Assembly: GCA_031549325.1 (NCBI GenBank)
Contig: JAVBQA010000099.1
Location: forward strand, 1 to 17,292
Direction of reading: 5' to 3'
Origin: JAJDGF01 sp031549325
Lineage (GTDB): Bacteria > Bacillota > Clostridia > Christensenellales > Aristaeellaceae
DNA length: 17,292 nt
Numbering within the stretch: position 1 is the stretch's first letter; each line of letters opens with the position of its first letter. The position numbers were made by a program, and so were the translations under genes. The notes under the pieces are model-generated. The model did not search any database, had not been told where the DNA came from, and worked only from the letters and a program-made list of their open reading frames with translations. Positions 1 through 7,435 of this stretch are shown piece after piece.

Positions 1-1
1 C

Positions 2-955
2 GTCGTGTATATGGTCGTTGCATCCGCGCTGTTCGCGGGGCTGCTGATCGCGGCGCTGGTGGTGCGGCTGAAGCTGGGGAATGTCACGGCCGCTCCGCAG
101 CCGGCCATCGTTCTGCAGCCGTATCCCAGGACGTTTCTGCGCGTCTCGTCGCTGTCGCTGGTTCTGCACGCGCTGTTCTCGGTGATGATCAACACGGTTT
201 GGTATTTTGAGAACGAAGGCGATTTCCCGTCGCTGGCCTACGAGCTGGCCTTCAAGCTGCTTGCGCTGCTAGTGATGGGCGCGGCCACCTGGTTGCTGCA
301 CAAGCGGCGCTGGTTCGTGCTGACGCTCGCTTGCCTGCTTGTGCTGTGCCTGGGGCAGGGGCTGACGCTGTGGGGCATCGAAAACATGCCGCTGGCGGTC
401 AGCTACAATCTGGCCACCATGGCCAGCAAGATGCCGCCCTACCTGCTGTCGCTCGCCGTGCCGCTGTGGTACGCGGCGGCGAGCAGAAAACCGTCTTGGG
501 CGTGCCTTGGGTTCGGCATCAGCACAGGTGTTGAGTTCCTGGTGTTGCTGACCCAGCTTCGGCCGGGCACGCTGTCGGTAATCCCTCGCCAGGGCTTCCT
601 GCTGCTGCTCGGGCTAGGATTGGTGGCGCTGCTGACGTGGCTGTTCCTGAGGTATCAAAAGATGCAGACAGACGAGCTGCTCTCGTCCATCCGCGCCAGC
701 CGCGAGGAACGGAGAACACCCGAGCAGACGCTGGACGCGCTGGACCTGACCCCGCGCGAGCACGAGGTGGCGCAGCTGATGCTGTCGGGCGACTCCAACA
801 AGATGATCGCAGCCAAGCTGCGCATCTCGCAGCCCACCGTGGGCTTCCACACCAAGAATTTGTATAGAAAGCTAAACATACAGAGCCGCGCCGAGCTGTT
901 CGCGCTGTTCATCCTGCCCGTGCCGGCAGGCGTGGTTGAGGAGATTGGCGTGTAA
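2..955 (+). CDS. Membrane-anchored LuxR-family transcriptional regulator (5' end may lie outside window)
   Basis: The product is a one-component regulator: a membrane sensor part fused to a LuxR-type DNA-binding domain. Counting from the GTG at 5, hydrophobic segments lie near residues 3-20, 45-68, 76-98, 103-125, 143-161, 165-185 and 197-217, giving about seven membrane helices. A charged linker (220-245) leads to a LuxR/FixJ HTH at about 246-303. It starts with the typical LTPREHEVAQL motif and has a recognition helix around QPTVGFHTKNLYRKL. No response-regulator receiver domain is visible, so phosphorelay control is unlikely. The frame is open to the window edge, so the GTG at 5 or ATG at 11 may not be the true start. 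Helix counts are by eye. The next genes lie 119 bases downstream on the same strand and are exported proteins, which makes them possible targets. The ligand is unknown. Confidence 0.88.
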   Translation, partial: VVYMVVASALFAGLLIAALVVRLKLGNVTAAPQPAIVLQPYPRTFLRVSSLSLVLHALFSVMINTVWYFENEGDFPSLAYELAFKLLALLVMGAATWLLHKRRWFVLTLACLLVLCLGQGLTLWGIENMPLAVSYNLATMASKMPPYLLSLAVPLWYAAASRKPSWACLGFGISTGVEFLVLLTQLRPGTLSVIPRQGFLLLLGLGLVALLTWLFLRYQKMQTDELLSSIRASREERRTPEQTLDALDLTPREHEVAQLMLSGDSNKMIAAKLRISQPTVGFHTKNLYRKLNIQSRAELFALFILPVPAGVVEEIGV

Positions 956-1024
956 AGCGCACAAAGCGGCTGAACGCGGTGATCGCGCTGGATCGGGTTC
1001 GGCGCGGCGGTGGCGAGGAAGGCT

Positions 1025-1060
1025 GCCCGGGAGGCCGGGCCGGAACGGATCGCTGATCCG
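1025..1060 (+). other. Two tandem hairpins just upstream of the ribosome binding site
   Basis: Two perfect inverted repeats follow each other. GCCCGG (1025-1030) pairs with CCGGGC (1035-1040) around a four-base loop. CGGATC (1046-1051) pairs with GATCCG (1055-1060) around a three-base loop. The second ends six bases before the GGAGG ribosome binding site at 1066-1070. No T-run follows either stem, so this is not a classical terminator. It may separate the regulator message from the exported-protein genes or shape translation initiation. Confidence 0.45.
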
Positions 1061-1074
1061 GACATGGAGGTAGA

Positions 1075-1566
1075 ATGAACATGAAGAGGTTTATGCTGCT
1101 GCTTATGGCGCTGCTGCTCGTTGCCGTGCCTGCGCTGGCTCAGGAAGAGCTGGTGCCGCTGCCTGGGCCGCCCATGGACGACGCCATGTGGAACCAGCTG
1201 CTGTGGGGCTCGTGGTGCGAGGATCCGATGGTGGGCTCGGGCTACGGCGAGCGCTGGCTTTTCACCAGGGAGGAGCTGTACGTCATCCCCAGCCAGTATG
1301 AGGAGGGGGACGGCGAAGTGGCGATTTGTATGTGGTCGGTGGCGGACGGACAACTGTTTGCCGGACCACAGGACTGTACTAAGCCGTTCGAGCTGGCTGG
1401 TCCTTACGAGGCGCCCGACGAAGAATCGCCCTACTCGCCCAAAATTCTGATCGGCGGCAAGGTGTTTTACCAGTACTCGCCCGATCCGGCGTACTTTCCG
1501 GATCTGGTCGAGGATTACGGCATCGAAATCGAGTTTTCCATGGGTTCGCCCAAGGCGTTGGACTGA
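1075..1566 (+). CDS. Small exported protein of unknown function
   Basis: I do not recognise the family. The 163-residue product begins with a clear signal peptide: a Lys/Arg pair, then a Leu-rich core (about residues 6-18) ending in PALA, with likely signal peptidase I cleavage before QEE. There is no lipobox cysteine, so the mature protein of about 140 residues should be released or loosely wall-associated. It is acidic, rich in Pro, Trp and Tyr, and has three Cys in the mature part (in the SWCED, AICMW and QDCTK stretches). Alternating hydrophobic and polar residues suggest a small beta-rich fold. GGAGG at 1066-1070 serves either ATG 1075 (spacing 4) or the in-frame ATG 1081 (spacing 10). 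The second spacing is more usual, and both keep the signal peptide. Only 22 bases separate it from the next exported protein, so the two are probably co-transcribed. Confidence 0.75.
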   Translation: MNMKRFMLLLMALLLVAVPALAQEELVPLPGPPMDDAMWNQLLWGSWCEDPMVGSGYGERWLFTREELYVIPSQYEEGDGEVAICMWSVADGQLFAGPQDCTKPFELAGPYEAPDEESPYSPKILIGGKVFYQYSPDPAYFPDLVEDYGIEIEFSMGSPKALD

Positions 1567-1588
1567 GTGAAAGTGAGGCGGTTCATTC

Positions 1589-3400
1589 ATGAAGAAGCTG
1601 CTATGCATTCTGATTCTGCTCGCGCTGGTGACGGCGCAGCTGGGCGCTTACGCGGAATCCAATTGGTGGAACAGCATTGGTCCGGCGGGTACGCCCTCGC
1701 CCACGGCAAAACCCACGCCCGGCGCCATGCCCAAGCTGAACCTTGGCAGTCTGTTCGGCGGACCGGGAGTCGATAAGCCTGATCCCACACCGGAACCCGA
1801 GCCAGAGCCTGAACCCGAGCCAGAGCCTGAACTCACACCGGAACCCACACCTGAACCAGAACCCGAACCAGAACCCGAACCGGAGCCGGACATCGACGTG
1901 GGGTTCTGGGAGAACGTGCTGTTCGGGCTGGATGTGGTGGACATCACCACCCGGCCGTACGGCGGCGAAGCGGAGTATGCGCGCATCGGCAATTGGACCG
2001 TGGCCTACGGCAACTGCGATGACCACTACTGCATCTTCGGTTACAACGACAACACGCAGGGTTACTACGTGCTGGCCGAGACCAACGTATCCGAATTTGT
2101 GGCCACCGAGAAGGGGTTTGCGTACTACGGAGAGGTAAAGAAGGGTAAATTTGGCTGGATGTTCCGCGATCCGGACGCGGAGAAGCCCCTGAGCCTGGGG
2201 TTGAACGAGCTGAACGCTGTGTTCTGGGCGGATGACCAGCACTTCTATTATTATCAGTACGGCAAGGGCACCAGCGTGACTTACTACCGCATGGAGCACG
2301 ACGGAAAGAACAAGAAGAAACTCGGCAAGCTGAACGGCCGCGCTGTCGCGCAGATGCTGGACGACGGCAGTGTTGTGGTGTTCAACAGCAGCAAGAACCG
2401 CGTGGAACTGTGGACGGATGGCAAGGTCGCCACCCTCTATGCGCCCAAGGATGAGATTTTTAACGTGATCTCCACCGGGCAGTCGATCTGGGTGGATCAC
2501 AAAGACTACTTTGGGCTGCTGGATACAGAGAGGGGAGAGGTCGACTTCCGCTTCGAGGGCACGCTGCGCAGCTACGCCACCACCCGCAACCAGATTCTCG
2601 CCATCGTGGATGACGGCGCGATGCGCCTGAACCTGCGGGTGCTGAACGACGAATACCGGGCCCACGCGGTGCTGGGCCAGGTGTATGCTCAGGACGGGAT
2701 GACCATCGAGGTGACGCCTGGATACCTGAACCGCCTCGTGGTGTGGGGGCAGCGGGAGAGCTTGGAATTCTTCCCGCCGTATGCGGACGCGTTTCTTCCC
2801 TATGGCTGCCACGACATGGAGGCCGCCCGAGAGGCAGGATTCCGGGGCTGGGTGGGCTATGACGGCGATCCCGGAGACATCCCCGCCGATGCAAACCGGC
2901 GTGCGGCCCGACCGGCCGGCAACGGCGATCCGCCGCCTGCCGGGAACGGCATGGTTCAGCGCCGCGTGCCGGATGCGCTGATGCTGGACGATGAAGCCGC
3001 CGTGATCGAAGAGGCCGGGAAGTATGGCGCCAGCGTGACCCACGAGGGGGGCGTGTATGTGTACGAGATGGATGGAGAGGCGCATCAGGCGCTGCTTGAA
3101 GCGTGGAGGTCGAATCTCACGGGGCTGCTCGAGGTGTTGTCCGTTCTGGGAAGCGGCGCGGCTGTGAAATCGTATGAGGTGAATGAAGACTTCAGCCGCG
3201 TCGCGCTGCACGTGGACAGCGCGGCTTTTCGCGAGGACGTCACCACCCTGGCCACGCTGTCGATCCTATCGATATCCGCGCCCGCATACCAGGCGCTGCT
3301 CTACGGGGAGGAGGATCCCAAGATCACCATCGTCATCGTTGACGCCAAGACCGGCAGGGAGATGGCCTCATTGACCGCGCCGGACGATTTCAAGACGTAG
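1589..3400 (+). CDS. Exported protein with Pro/Glu linker and probable beta-propeller domain, unknown function
   Basis: The 603-residue product has a signal peptide (Lys-Lys, then a Leu/Ile core at about residues 4-18) ending in AYA before Glu23. The Cys at residue 6 is not in a lipobox. Residues about 33-60 are Pro/Gly/Thr-rich and 63-101 are almost only Pro, Glu and Thr, forming a stiff extended linker like those of wall-spanning exported proteins. Residues about 125-400 consist of repeated short beta-strand segments with aromatic, Asp and Gly turns, resembling the propeller-like proteins annotated DUF5050 in Clostridia; that likeness is from memory. Residues about 450-600 look like a separate mixed alpha/beta domain after a second Pro/Gly-rich stretch (about 425-450). 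No catalytic motif or sortase signal is visible. It follows 1075-1566 by 22 bases and probably shares its transcript. A role in binding a surface or extracellular ligand is inference. Confidence 0.82.
   Translation: MKKLLCILILLALVTAQLGAYAESNWWNSIGPAGTPSPTAKPTPGAMPKLNLGSLFGGPGVDKPDPTPEPEPEPEPEPEPELTPEPTPEPEPEPEPEPEPDIDVGFWENVLFGLDVVDITTRPYGGEAEYARIGNWTVAYGNCDDHYCIFGYNDNTQGYYVLAETNVSEFVATEKGFAYYGEVKKGKFGWMFRDPDAEKPLSLGLNELNAVFWADDQHFYYYQYGKGTSVTYYRMEHDGKNKKKLGKLNGRAVAQMLDDGSVVVFNSSKNRVELWTDGKVATLYAPKDEIFNVISTGQSIWVDHKDYFGLLDTERGEVDFRFEGTLRSYATTRNQILAIVDDGAMRLNLRVLNDEYRAHAVLGQVYAQDGMTIEVTPGYLNRLVVWGQRESLEFFPPYADAFLPYGCHDMEAAREAGFRGWVGYDGDPGDIPADANRRAARPAGNGDPPPAGNGMVQRRVPDALMLDDEAAVIEEAGKYGASVTHEGGVYVYEMDGEAHQALLEAWRSNLTGLLEVLSVLGSGAAVKSYEVNEDFSRVALHVDSAAFREDVTTLATLSILSISAPAYQALLYGEEDPKITIVIVDAKTGREMASLTAPDDFKT
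1775..1891 (+). repeat. Tandem Pro-Glu coding repeat
   Basis: This stretch encodes the Pro/Glu/Thr linker of the exported protein. It contains two identical 18-base units at 1793-1810 and 1811-1828, a Thr-containing interruption (1829-1852), two identical 12-base units at 1853-1864 and 1865-1876, and a degenerate third copy at 1877-1888. The perfect copies suggest recent expansion by slippage, so linker length may vary between strains. All units are multiples of three, so the reading frame is kept. Confidence 0.85.
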
Positions 3401-3424
3401 AACAGAGGCAAACGCCGTTTTCTG

Positions 3425-3433
3425 TGTTATAAT
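3425..3433 (+). promoter_or_regulatory. Extended -10 promoter of the phosphohexomutase gene
   Basis: A perfect TATAAT at 3428-3433 is preceded by TG and one base (3425-3427), the extended -10 pattern. No good -35 lies 16-18 bases upstream, which such promoters tolerate. It lies in the 54-base gap between the exported protein and the phosphohexomutase. It would start transcription near 3440, leaving a leader of about 15 bases with a G-rich ribosome binding site. Confidence 0.65.
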
Positions 3434-3454
3434 GGGTGCGCTGGGGGTGTGCGT

Positions 3455-5116
3455 ATGACGGCGAGAGAGCGGGCGGAGATCTGGGTGCGTCACGCCGCGT
3501 TTGACGGGCAAACGCGGCAGACGGCGCGCGAAATGATGGCGGATGAACAACAGTTGCTCGGCTGCTTTGGGCAGGAGCTGTCATTTGGCACGGGCGGACT
3601 GCGCGGCGTGCTGGGCGTGGGCACCAACCGCATGAATGCATACACCGTGGCGCGGGCCACGCAAGGGCTGGCACAGCATTTGTCGGGCGTCGAGCGCGCT
3701 TCAGTCGCGATTGGCTACGATTCCAGAAACGGCTCGCGCTCGTTTGCGGGCGTCGCCGCAGGCGTTCTGGCGCAAAACGGGCTGCGGGCGTATCTGTTTG
3801 ACCGGCTGCTGCCCACGCCGCTGCTCTCGTTTGCGGTGCGCGCGCTGGGGTGCGCGGCGGGCATCATGATCACCGCCAGCCACAACCCTGCCGAATACAA
3901 CGGCTACAAGGTGTATGGTGCGGATGGCTGTCAGCTGACTGACGACGCGGCGGGACGGGTGACCGACCACATCCGGCGCGTGGCCTACGAAGACCTGCGC
4001 TGGCTCGGCGAGGAGCGCGCGCGAGCGAGCGGGCTGCTTGAGGATGTGCCGCGCGAGGTGTACGACGCGTTTATTCGGGAGACGCTGGGCTGCCGCGCGC
4101 TGGGCGATGCCAAGCTGCCCGAAATCAAGCTGGTGTACACACCGCTTCATGGAACGGGGCTGGAGCCGGTTTGCGACGTGTTTGCGCGGATGCGTGGCGT
4201 CCGGGTGCAGCGTGTGGAAGCGCAGTGCCAGCCAAACGGCGATTTTCCAAGCTGTCCCAAGCCCAACCCGGAGCTGCCCGAAGCGCTGGCTCTGGCGCTG
4301 CAAACCGCGCGGGAGCAGGACGCGGAGCTGGTGCTGGCCACAGATCCGGACTGTGATCGTGTGGGCGTCGCGGTGCGACAGGATGGGGAATACCGGTTGC
4401 TGACGGGCAATGAGGTGGGTCTGCTGCTGATGCAGTACCTGCTGGAGATGAAAACGGCCATCAAAAACCCGGTCGTCATCAAGACCATCGTCACCAGCGA
4501 TCTTGCGCGTGAGATTGCCGCAGCGCGCGGCGCGGAGCTGGTCGAGGTGCTCACCGGGTTCAAGTACATCGGGGAGGCGATGGGCGGTCTGGAGGCGCGC
4601 GGGCAGCTTGGCCGGTTCGTGCTGGGGTTCGAGGAGAGCTGCGGATACCTCGCCGGCACGCACGTTCGGGACAAAGATGGCGTAGCGGCTTGCATGCTGG
4701 TTTCCGAGATGGCGCAGCACCACAAGGCGCACAACCGGACGCTGCTGGATGCGCTGAATGCGCTGTATGAGCAGTACGGGTATGCGCACAATGCGCTGCT
4801 GAGCTTCGACATCCCGGGCGCGTTGCCCATGGAGGCCATGCGCGCCCGAATGCGGCAACTCCGCGCCAATCCGCCCAGAACACTCTTGGGGCAGACCGTT
4901 GCGGAGTGCAGGGACTATCTGGCTGGGACTCAAGGCCTGCCGCCCAGCGATGTGCTCAGTTTCCGGACGCGCGGCGGCTTGAAGGCCATCGTGCGCCCGT
5001 CCGGCACCGAGCCCAAGATCAAAGCGTACCTGTCGGCGAGCGCGGACAGCATGGATGCGGCTGTGGCGGCGACATCCCGCATGGCGGAGGAGATGCGCGC
5101 GCTGCTGGGCCTGTGA
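3455..5116 (+). CDS. Alpha-D-phosphohexomutase (phosphoglucomutase/phosphomannomutase)
   Basis: The enzyme interconverts hexose-1-phosphate and hexose-6-phosphate in the cytoplasm through a phosphoserine. All four signature regions are present in the 553-residue product: the catalytic serine loop ITASHNP (Ser142), the metal-binding loop DPDCDR (297-302), the sugar-binding loop GFEES (391-395) and the phosphate-binding loop RPSGTEPK (514-521). Length and domain order match PgcA-type bacterial phosphoglucomutases and related mannomutases (COG1109). Sequence alone does not settle glucose versus mannose preference. ATG 3455 is chosen over GTG 3449 because the G-run at 3443-3447 is a proper distance upstream of it. 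It has its own promoter. Mannose-1-phosphate from the nearby GH130 enzyme and galactose- or glucose-1-phosphate pathways would all need such a mutase, so a link to the glycan cluster is plausible though not shown. Its stop codon abuts that of the convergent lacI-type gene. Confidence 0.95.
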   Translation: MTARERAEIWVRHAAFDGQTRQTAREMMADEQQLLGCFGQELSFGTGGLRGVLGVGTNRMNAYTVARATQGLAQHLSGVERASVAIGYDSRNGSRSFAGVAAGVLAQNGLRAYLFDRLLPTPLLSFAVRALGCAAGIMITASHNPAEYNGYKVYGADGCQLTDDAAGRVTDHIRRVAYEDLRWLGEERARASGLLEDVPREVYDAFIRETLGCRALGDAKLPEIKLVYTPLHGTGLEPVCDVFARMRGVRVQRVEAQCQPNGDFPSCPKPNPELPEALALALQTAREQDAELVLATDPDCDRVGVAVRQDGEYRLLTGNEVGLLLMQYLLEMKTAIKNPVVIKTIVTSDLAREIAAARGAELVEVLTGFKYIGEAMGGLEARGQLGRFVLGFEESCGYLAGTHVRDKDGVAACMLVSEMAQHHKAHNRTLLDALNALYEQYGYAHNALLSFDIPGALPMEAMRARMRQLRANPPRTLLGQTVAECRDYLAGTQGLPPSDVLSFRTRGGLKAIVRPSGTEPKIKAYLSASADSMDAAVAATSRMAEEMRALLGL

Positions 5117-6127
5117 TCAGCGCAGCGCACCGCGATACAGGATGTTCGAATGAATGTAGCACACCTCGCACGAGGCCGTGGGGTGATCCACGCGGAACAT
5201 CATCTTGCTGGCGAGCCGCGCGCCCAGGGACGAGGTCCGGACATCCACGGTGGTGATGCGCTCCGCGACATTTTGATACTCTATGTTGTTGTCGTAACCG
5301 GTCAACACAAACGTTTCAGGTGCTGTTCTGCCGCTTTCGACCAGATACTTCTGGACGAAGTGCGCAATGAAGTCGCTGGCGCAAACGAACGCCTCGGGCA
5401 GCGCCTCAAGTCCATTCAAAAACCCGCTGATTTCTTCATAATGACTGCGCAAGTGAATGGGCGCGGTCCAGCAACATGGGGCCGATGGCTCCATGTTGTT
5501 TTGTCTGTGCGCGTCCAGAAACCCAAGATACCGGTCGTAGTTGGTCTGCGCGTAGTTCACATCCCCGATGAATCCCAGCCGCCTTCTGCCGGATTTGATC
5601 AGCGCCTCCGTGATCTCTCGGATGCGCGAACGCCCCTCCAGCAGCACCAGATCGCCGTTCAGATCCCACGGCGACAGGGAGGGCACCGTGTCCAAAAACA
5701 CTTTGGGCAACTGGCTCTCGGAGAGCATGCGCAGCAGGCGCTCGTCGTAGATGTTCAGCGCGATGAATCCGGAGACCGAGTCCTTGGATAGGGAAGAGGG
5801 CAGCTGGAAATCCGGCCGATAGGCGGTTGGCATGTAGGTGTACATCAGGTTGACGCCGTTGCCCGACAGTTCTTTCGCGATGTGGTGGATGATTTGCATC
5901 CAAAACGATGAGGATTCAGGGCGCGACACGACGACGGACACCGTGCGCTCCTGTGCGCTGCGCCCGCTCAGAATCTGGGGGGAGCCGATGCCGGATTCCG
6001 CGGCTTCGCGCAGAATGCGCTGCCGAAGATCCTCCGAAACGCCCGGGCGGTTGTTCAGCGCCTTCCACACCGTGATGCGGGAGACGCCAATGCTGTCCGC
6101 AATGCCCTGCATGGTTGGTTTGCTCAT
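5117..6127 (-). CDS. LacI-family transcriptional repressor, probable regulator of the divergent mannoside operon
   Basis: The 336-residue product has an N-terminal LacI HTH (about residues 5-24, with VSRITVWKALNNRPGVSE covering the recognition helix and the following turn) and then a periplasmic-binding-protein-like effector domain (about 60-336). ATG 6127 is chosen because GGAGGT lies just upstream on this strand (6138-6133). The frame can be extended to 6286, but that extension would run through the promoter region and gives no plausible protein. The hinge region after the HTH departs from the usual pattern: SGIGSPQILSGRSAQ replaces the common GYxPNxxARxL. Two adjacent Cys near residue 235 and one further on are noticeable. 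Position, divergence from the transporter and mannosidase operon, and inverted repeats in the shared promoter region all suggest local control by an imported or processed sugar. The effector is unknown. Confidence 0.95.
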   Translation of the reverse strand: MSKPTMQGIADSIGVSRITVWKALNNRPGVSEDLRQRILREAAESGIGSPQILSGRSAQERTVSVVVSRPESSSFWMQIIHHIAKELSGNGVNLMYTYMPTAYRPDFQLPSSLSKDSVSGFIALNIYDERLLRMLSESQLPKVFLDTVPSLSPWDLNGDLVLLEGRSRIREITEALIKSGRRRLGFIGDVNYAQTNYDRYLGFLDAHRQNNMEPSAPCCWTAPIHLRSHYEEISGFLNGLEALPEAFVCASDFIAHFVQKYLVESGRTAPETFVLTGYDNNIEYQNVAERITTVDVRTSSLGARLASKMMFRVDHPTASCEVCYIHSNILYRGALR

Positions 6128-6162
6128 GTGAGACCTCCGCTGTGGAGATTCCTGCGCCTGTA

Positions 6163-6191
6163 AGTATACAGGATTCTGGACAACATGGCAA
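6163..6191 (-). promoter_or_regulatory. Promoter of the lacI-type gene
   Basis: On the minus strand, TTGCCA (6191-6186) and TATACT (6168-6163) are separated by exactly 17 bases, a good sigma-A-type promoter 36 bases before the start codon at 6127. A 13-base inverted repeat (6201-6213) sits just upstream of the -35. Confidence 0.7.
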
Positions 6192-6200
6192 CGGATGTAG

Positions 6201-6213
6201 TTAACAATGTTAA
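6201..6213. promoter_or_regulatory. Candidate LacI-type operator next to the lacI promoter
   Basis: TTAACA (6201-6206) and TGTTAA (6208-6213) form a perfect inverted repeat around a single A. The TGTTAA half-site recurs at 6382-6387 in front of the divergent operon. This suits a dimeric repressor that also controls its own gene. Lac-family operators often have a central CG pair, which this site lacks, so the assignment is tentative. Confidence 0.45.
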
Positions 6214-6321
6214 TGAAGCAAACTTGGTGATATGCGATAAATATCGAAGGAACTATATAAAAAGCAACTGATGAGTTGAAGTGCACAAAACATATACGAT
6301 AAAATTATTCATGAAATGCGC

Positions 6322-6350
6322 TTGCAAACAGAAGAAGATTCTGGTACCAT
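6322..6350 (+). promoter_or_regulatory. Probable promoter of the permease-permease-SBP-GH130-GH38 operon
   Basis: TTGCAA (6322-6327) lies 17 bases before TACCAT (6345-6350), and TG plus one base (6342-6344) precede the -10, giving an extended -10 element. Transcription would start near 6357, inside the inverted-repeat cluster that follows. Each hexamer matches consensus at four of six positions. A second weak pair, TTGAAG (6276-6281) with GATAAA (6298-6303), is also present. Confidence 0.5.
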
Positions 6351-6388
6351 AACATTAACGGCATTTATGTTAGCTAACTAGTGTTAAC
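6350..6388. promoter_or_regulatory. Operator cluster: overlapping inverted repeats at the operon start site
   Basis: Three symmetric elements are packed into 39 bases. TAACAT (6350-6355) pairs with ATGTTA (6367-6372). GTTAGCTAAC (6369-6378) is a perfect 10-base palindrome. GTTAAC (6383-6388) is a third palindrome with a CGTTTCA half-site after it. They cover the predicted start site and the early leader, where a repressor would block transcription. Half-site similarity with 6201-6213 suggests the same protein binds both places. Confidence 0.5.
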
Positions 6389-6412
6389 GTTTCAGGGAGG
6401 AGGAGCGCTGAA

Positions 6413-7396
6413 ATGGCCGAAATCCAGCATGAGCCCGCAAAAACCGTTAACGCGAACATGGCGAGGCGCAAGCCGCGCTGGAGCCGGGACGACATCGAGC
6501 TGGGCCTGCTTGGGCTGCCGACCTTCTTGTGGTACATCGTGTTTTGCTACCTGCCCATGTTCGGGCTGCTGATCGCGTTCAAGAATTACCGCGTGTTTCC
6601 GAAGCAATCATTCTTCTATAATCTGCTCCACAGCGACTGGGCGGGACTCGGCAACTTCAACTTCTTCTTACAGAACAACGCGTTTGCGATGCTGCTGAGA
6701 AACACGCTATTGTACAACCTGGTGTTCATCGCGCTGAACATTCTTATTCCGGTTGCGCTGGCGATGATGATCAACGAGCTGCTGAACAAGCGCGCCTCCA
6801 AGCTGTATCAAACGCTGATGTTTTTTCCGCACTTCCTGTCGTGGGTGGTGGTGAGTTATTTTGTGTTCGCGTTCCTGAACCCGGACAAGGGCGCGCTCAA
6901 CGCCATCCTTCGGGTTTTTGGCGGCGAGCGCGTGATGTGGTATTCGAAACCGCAATACTGGCCATATATCCTGGTGTTCATGCAACTGTGGAAAACGGTG
7001 GGATACAACATGGTGGTGTACCTGGCCAGCATCACCGGCATCGACCAGTCGTTGTACGAAGCTGCGATGCTGGACGGTGCGAGCAAATGGCAGCAAGCCA
7101 AATACATCACGCTGCCCATGCTAAAGACCATCCTGATCGTGATGTTCATCCTGAACATCGGGCGCATCTTCTACTCGGATTTCGGGCTGTTCTATCAGGT
7201 GACGCAGGGCGTGCCCAACTCGCTTTACCGGGTGGCGTCCACATTCGACACCTACATCTATATGGCGCTTCAGAGCAACTCGCCCATCGGAAAGACCGCC
7301 GCGGCGTCGCTGTTTCAGTCGGTGTGCTGCTGCGTTACGATCCTGGTGGCGAATGCCGTCGTGTCCAAGGTGGACAAGGACAGCGCGATCATTTAG
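6413..7396 (+). CDS. Sugar ABC transporter permease, LplB-like
   Basis: This is one of two membrane subunits of a carbohydrate importer of the LplB family (binding-protein-dependent transport inner-membrane component). The 327-residue product has a basic cytoplasmic N-terminus (about 1-30) and hydrophobic helices near 31-56, 97-121, 138-155, 183-205, 238-250 and 300-316. The conserved EAA loop that docks the ATPase is clear at 215-237 (YEAAMLDGASKWQQAKYITLP). Start ATG 6413 follows AGGAG at 6401-6405. It is the first gene of the operon and sits 39 bases before the second permease. No ATPase gene occurs in the window. Importers of this family in Firmicutes commonly share a distant MsmX-type ATPase, and that is the likely arrangement here. 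Confidence 0.95.
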   Translation: MAEIQHEPAKTVNANMARRKPRWSRDDIELGLLGLPTFLWYIVFCYLPMFGLLIAFKNYRVFPKQSFFYNLLHSDWAGLGNFNFFLQNNAFAMLLRNTLLYNLVFIALNILIPVALAMMINELLNKRASKLYQTLMFFPHFLSWVVVSYFVFAFLNPDKGALNAILRVFGGERVMWYSKPQYWPYILVFMQLWKTVGYNMVVYLASITGIDQSLYEAAMLDGASKWQQAKYITLPMLKTILIVMFILNIGRIFYSDFGLFYQVTQGVPNSLYRVASTFDTYIYMALQSNSPIGKTAAASLFQSVCCCVTILVANAVVSKVDKDSAII

Positions 7397-7435
7397 CGAA
7401 ATGACCGGCTGGCTCGGGAAGGGAGGATGGCGCGT

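Noticed and set aside
655..1608. Minus-strand open frame of 317 codons across the LuxR gene end and the small exported protein
   Set aside because: It spans two well-supported plus-strand genes and a gap, and has no recognisable protein features.
1775..1891. CRISPR-like or non-coding tandem repeat
   Set aside because: The units are short, contiguous and in frame, and encode a Pro/Glu linker; there are no spacers.
1601..3211. Long minus-strand open frame (536 codons) opposite the exported protein
   Set aside because: It is an antisense shadow of a GC-rich gene: composition rich in His, Arg and Val with no domain pattern and no ribosome binding site, while the plus-strand frame has a signal peptide and linker.
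6128..6286. N-terminal extension of the LacI-family protein
   Set aside because: The extension crosses the promoter and inverted repeats and precedes a normal LacI HTH start that has its own ribosome binding site.
6311..6328. CcpA cre-like sequence near the operon -35
   Set aside because: The arms resemble cre half-sites but are one base out of register with the 14-base consensus, so I do not call it.
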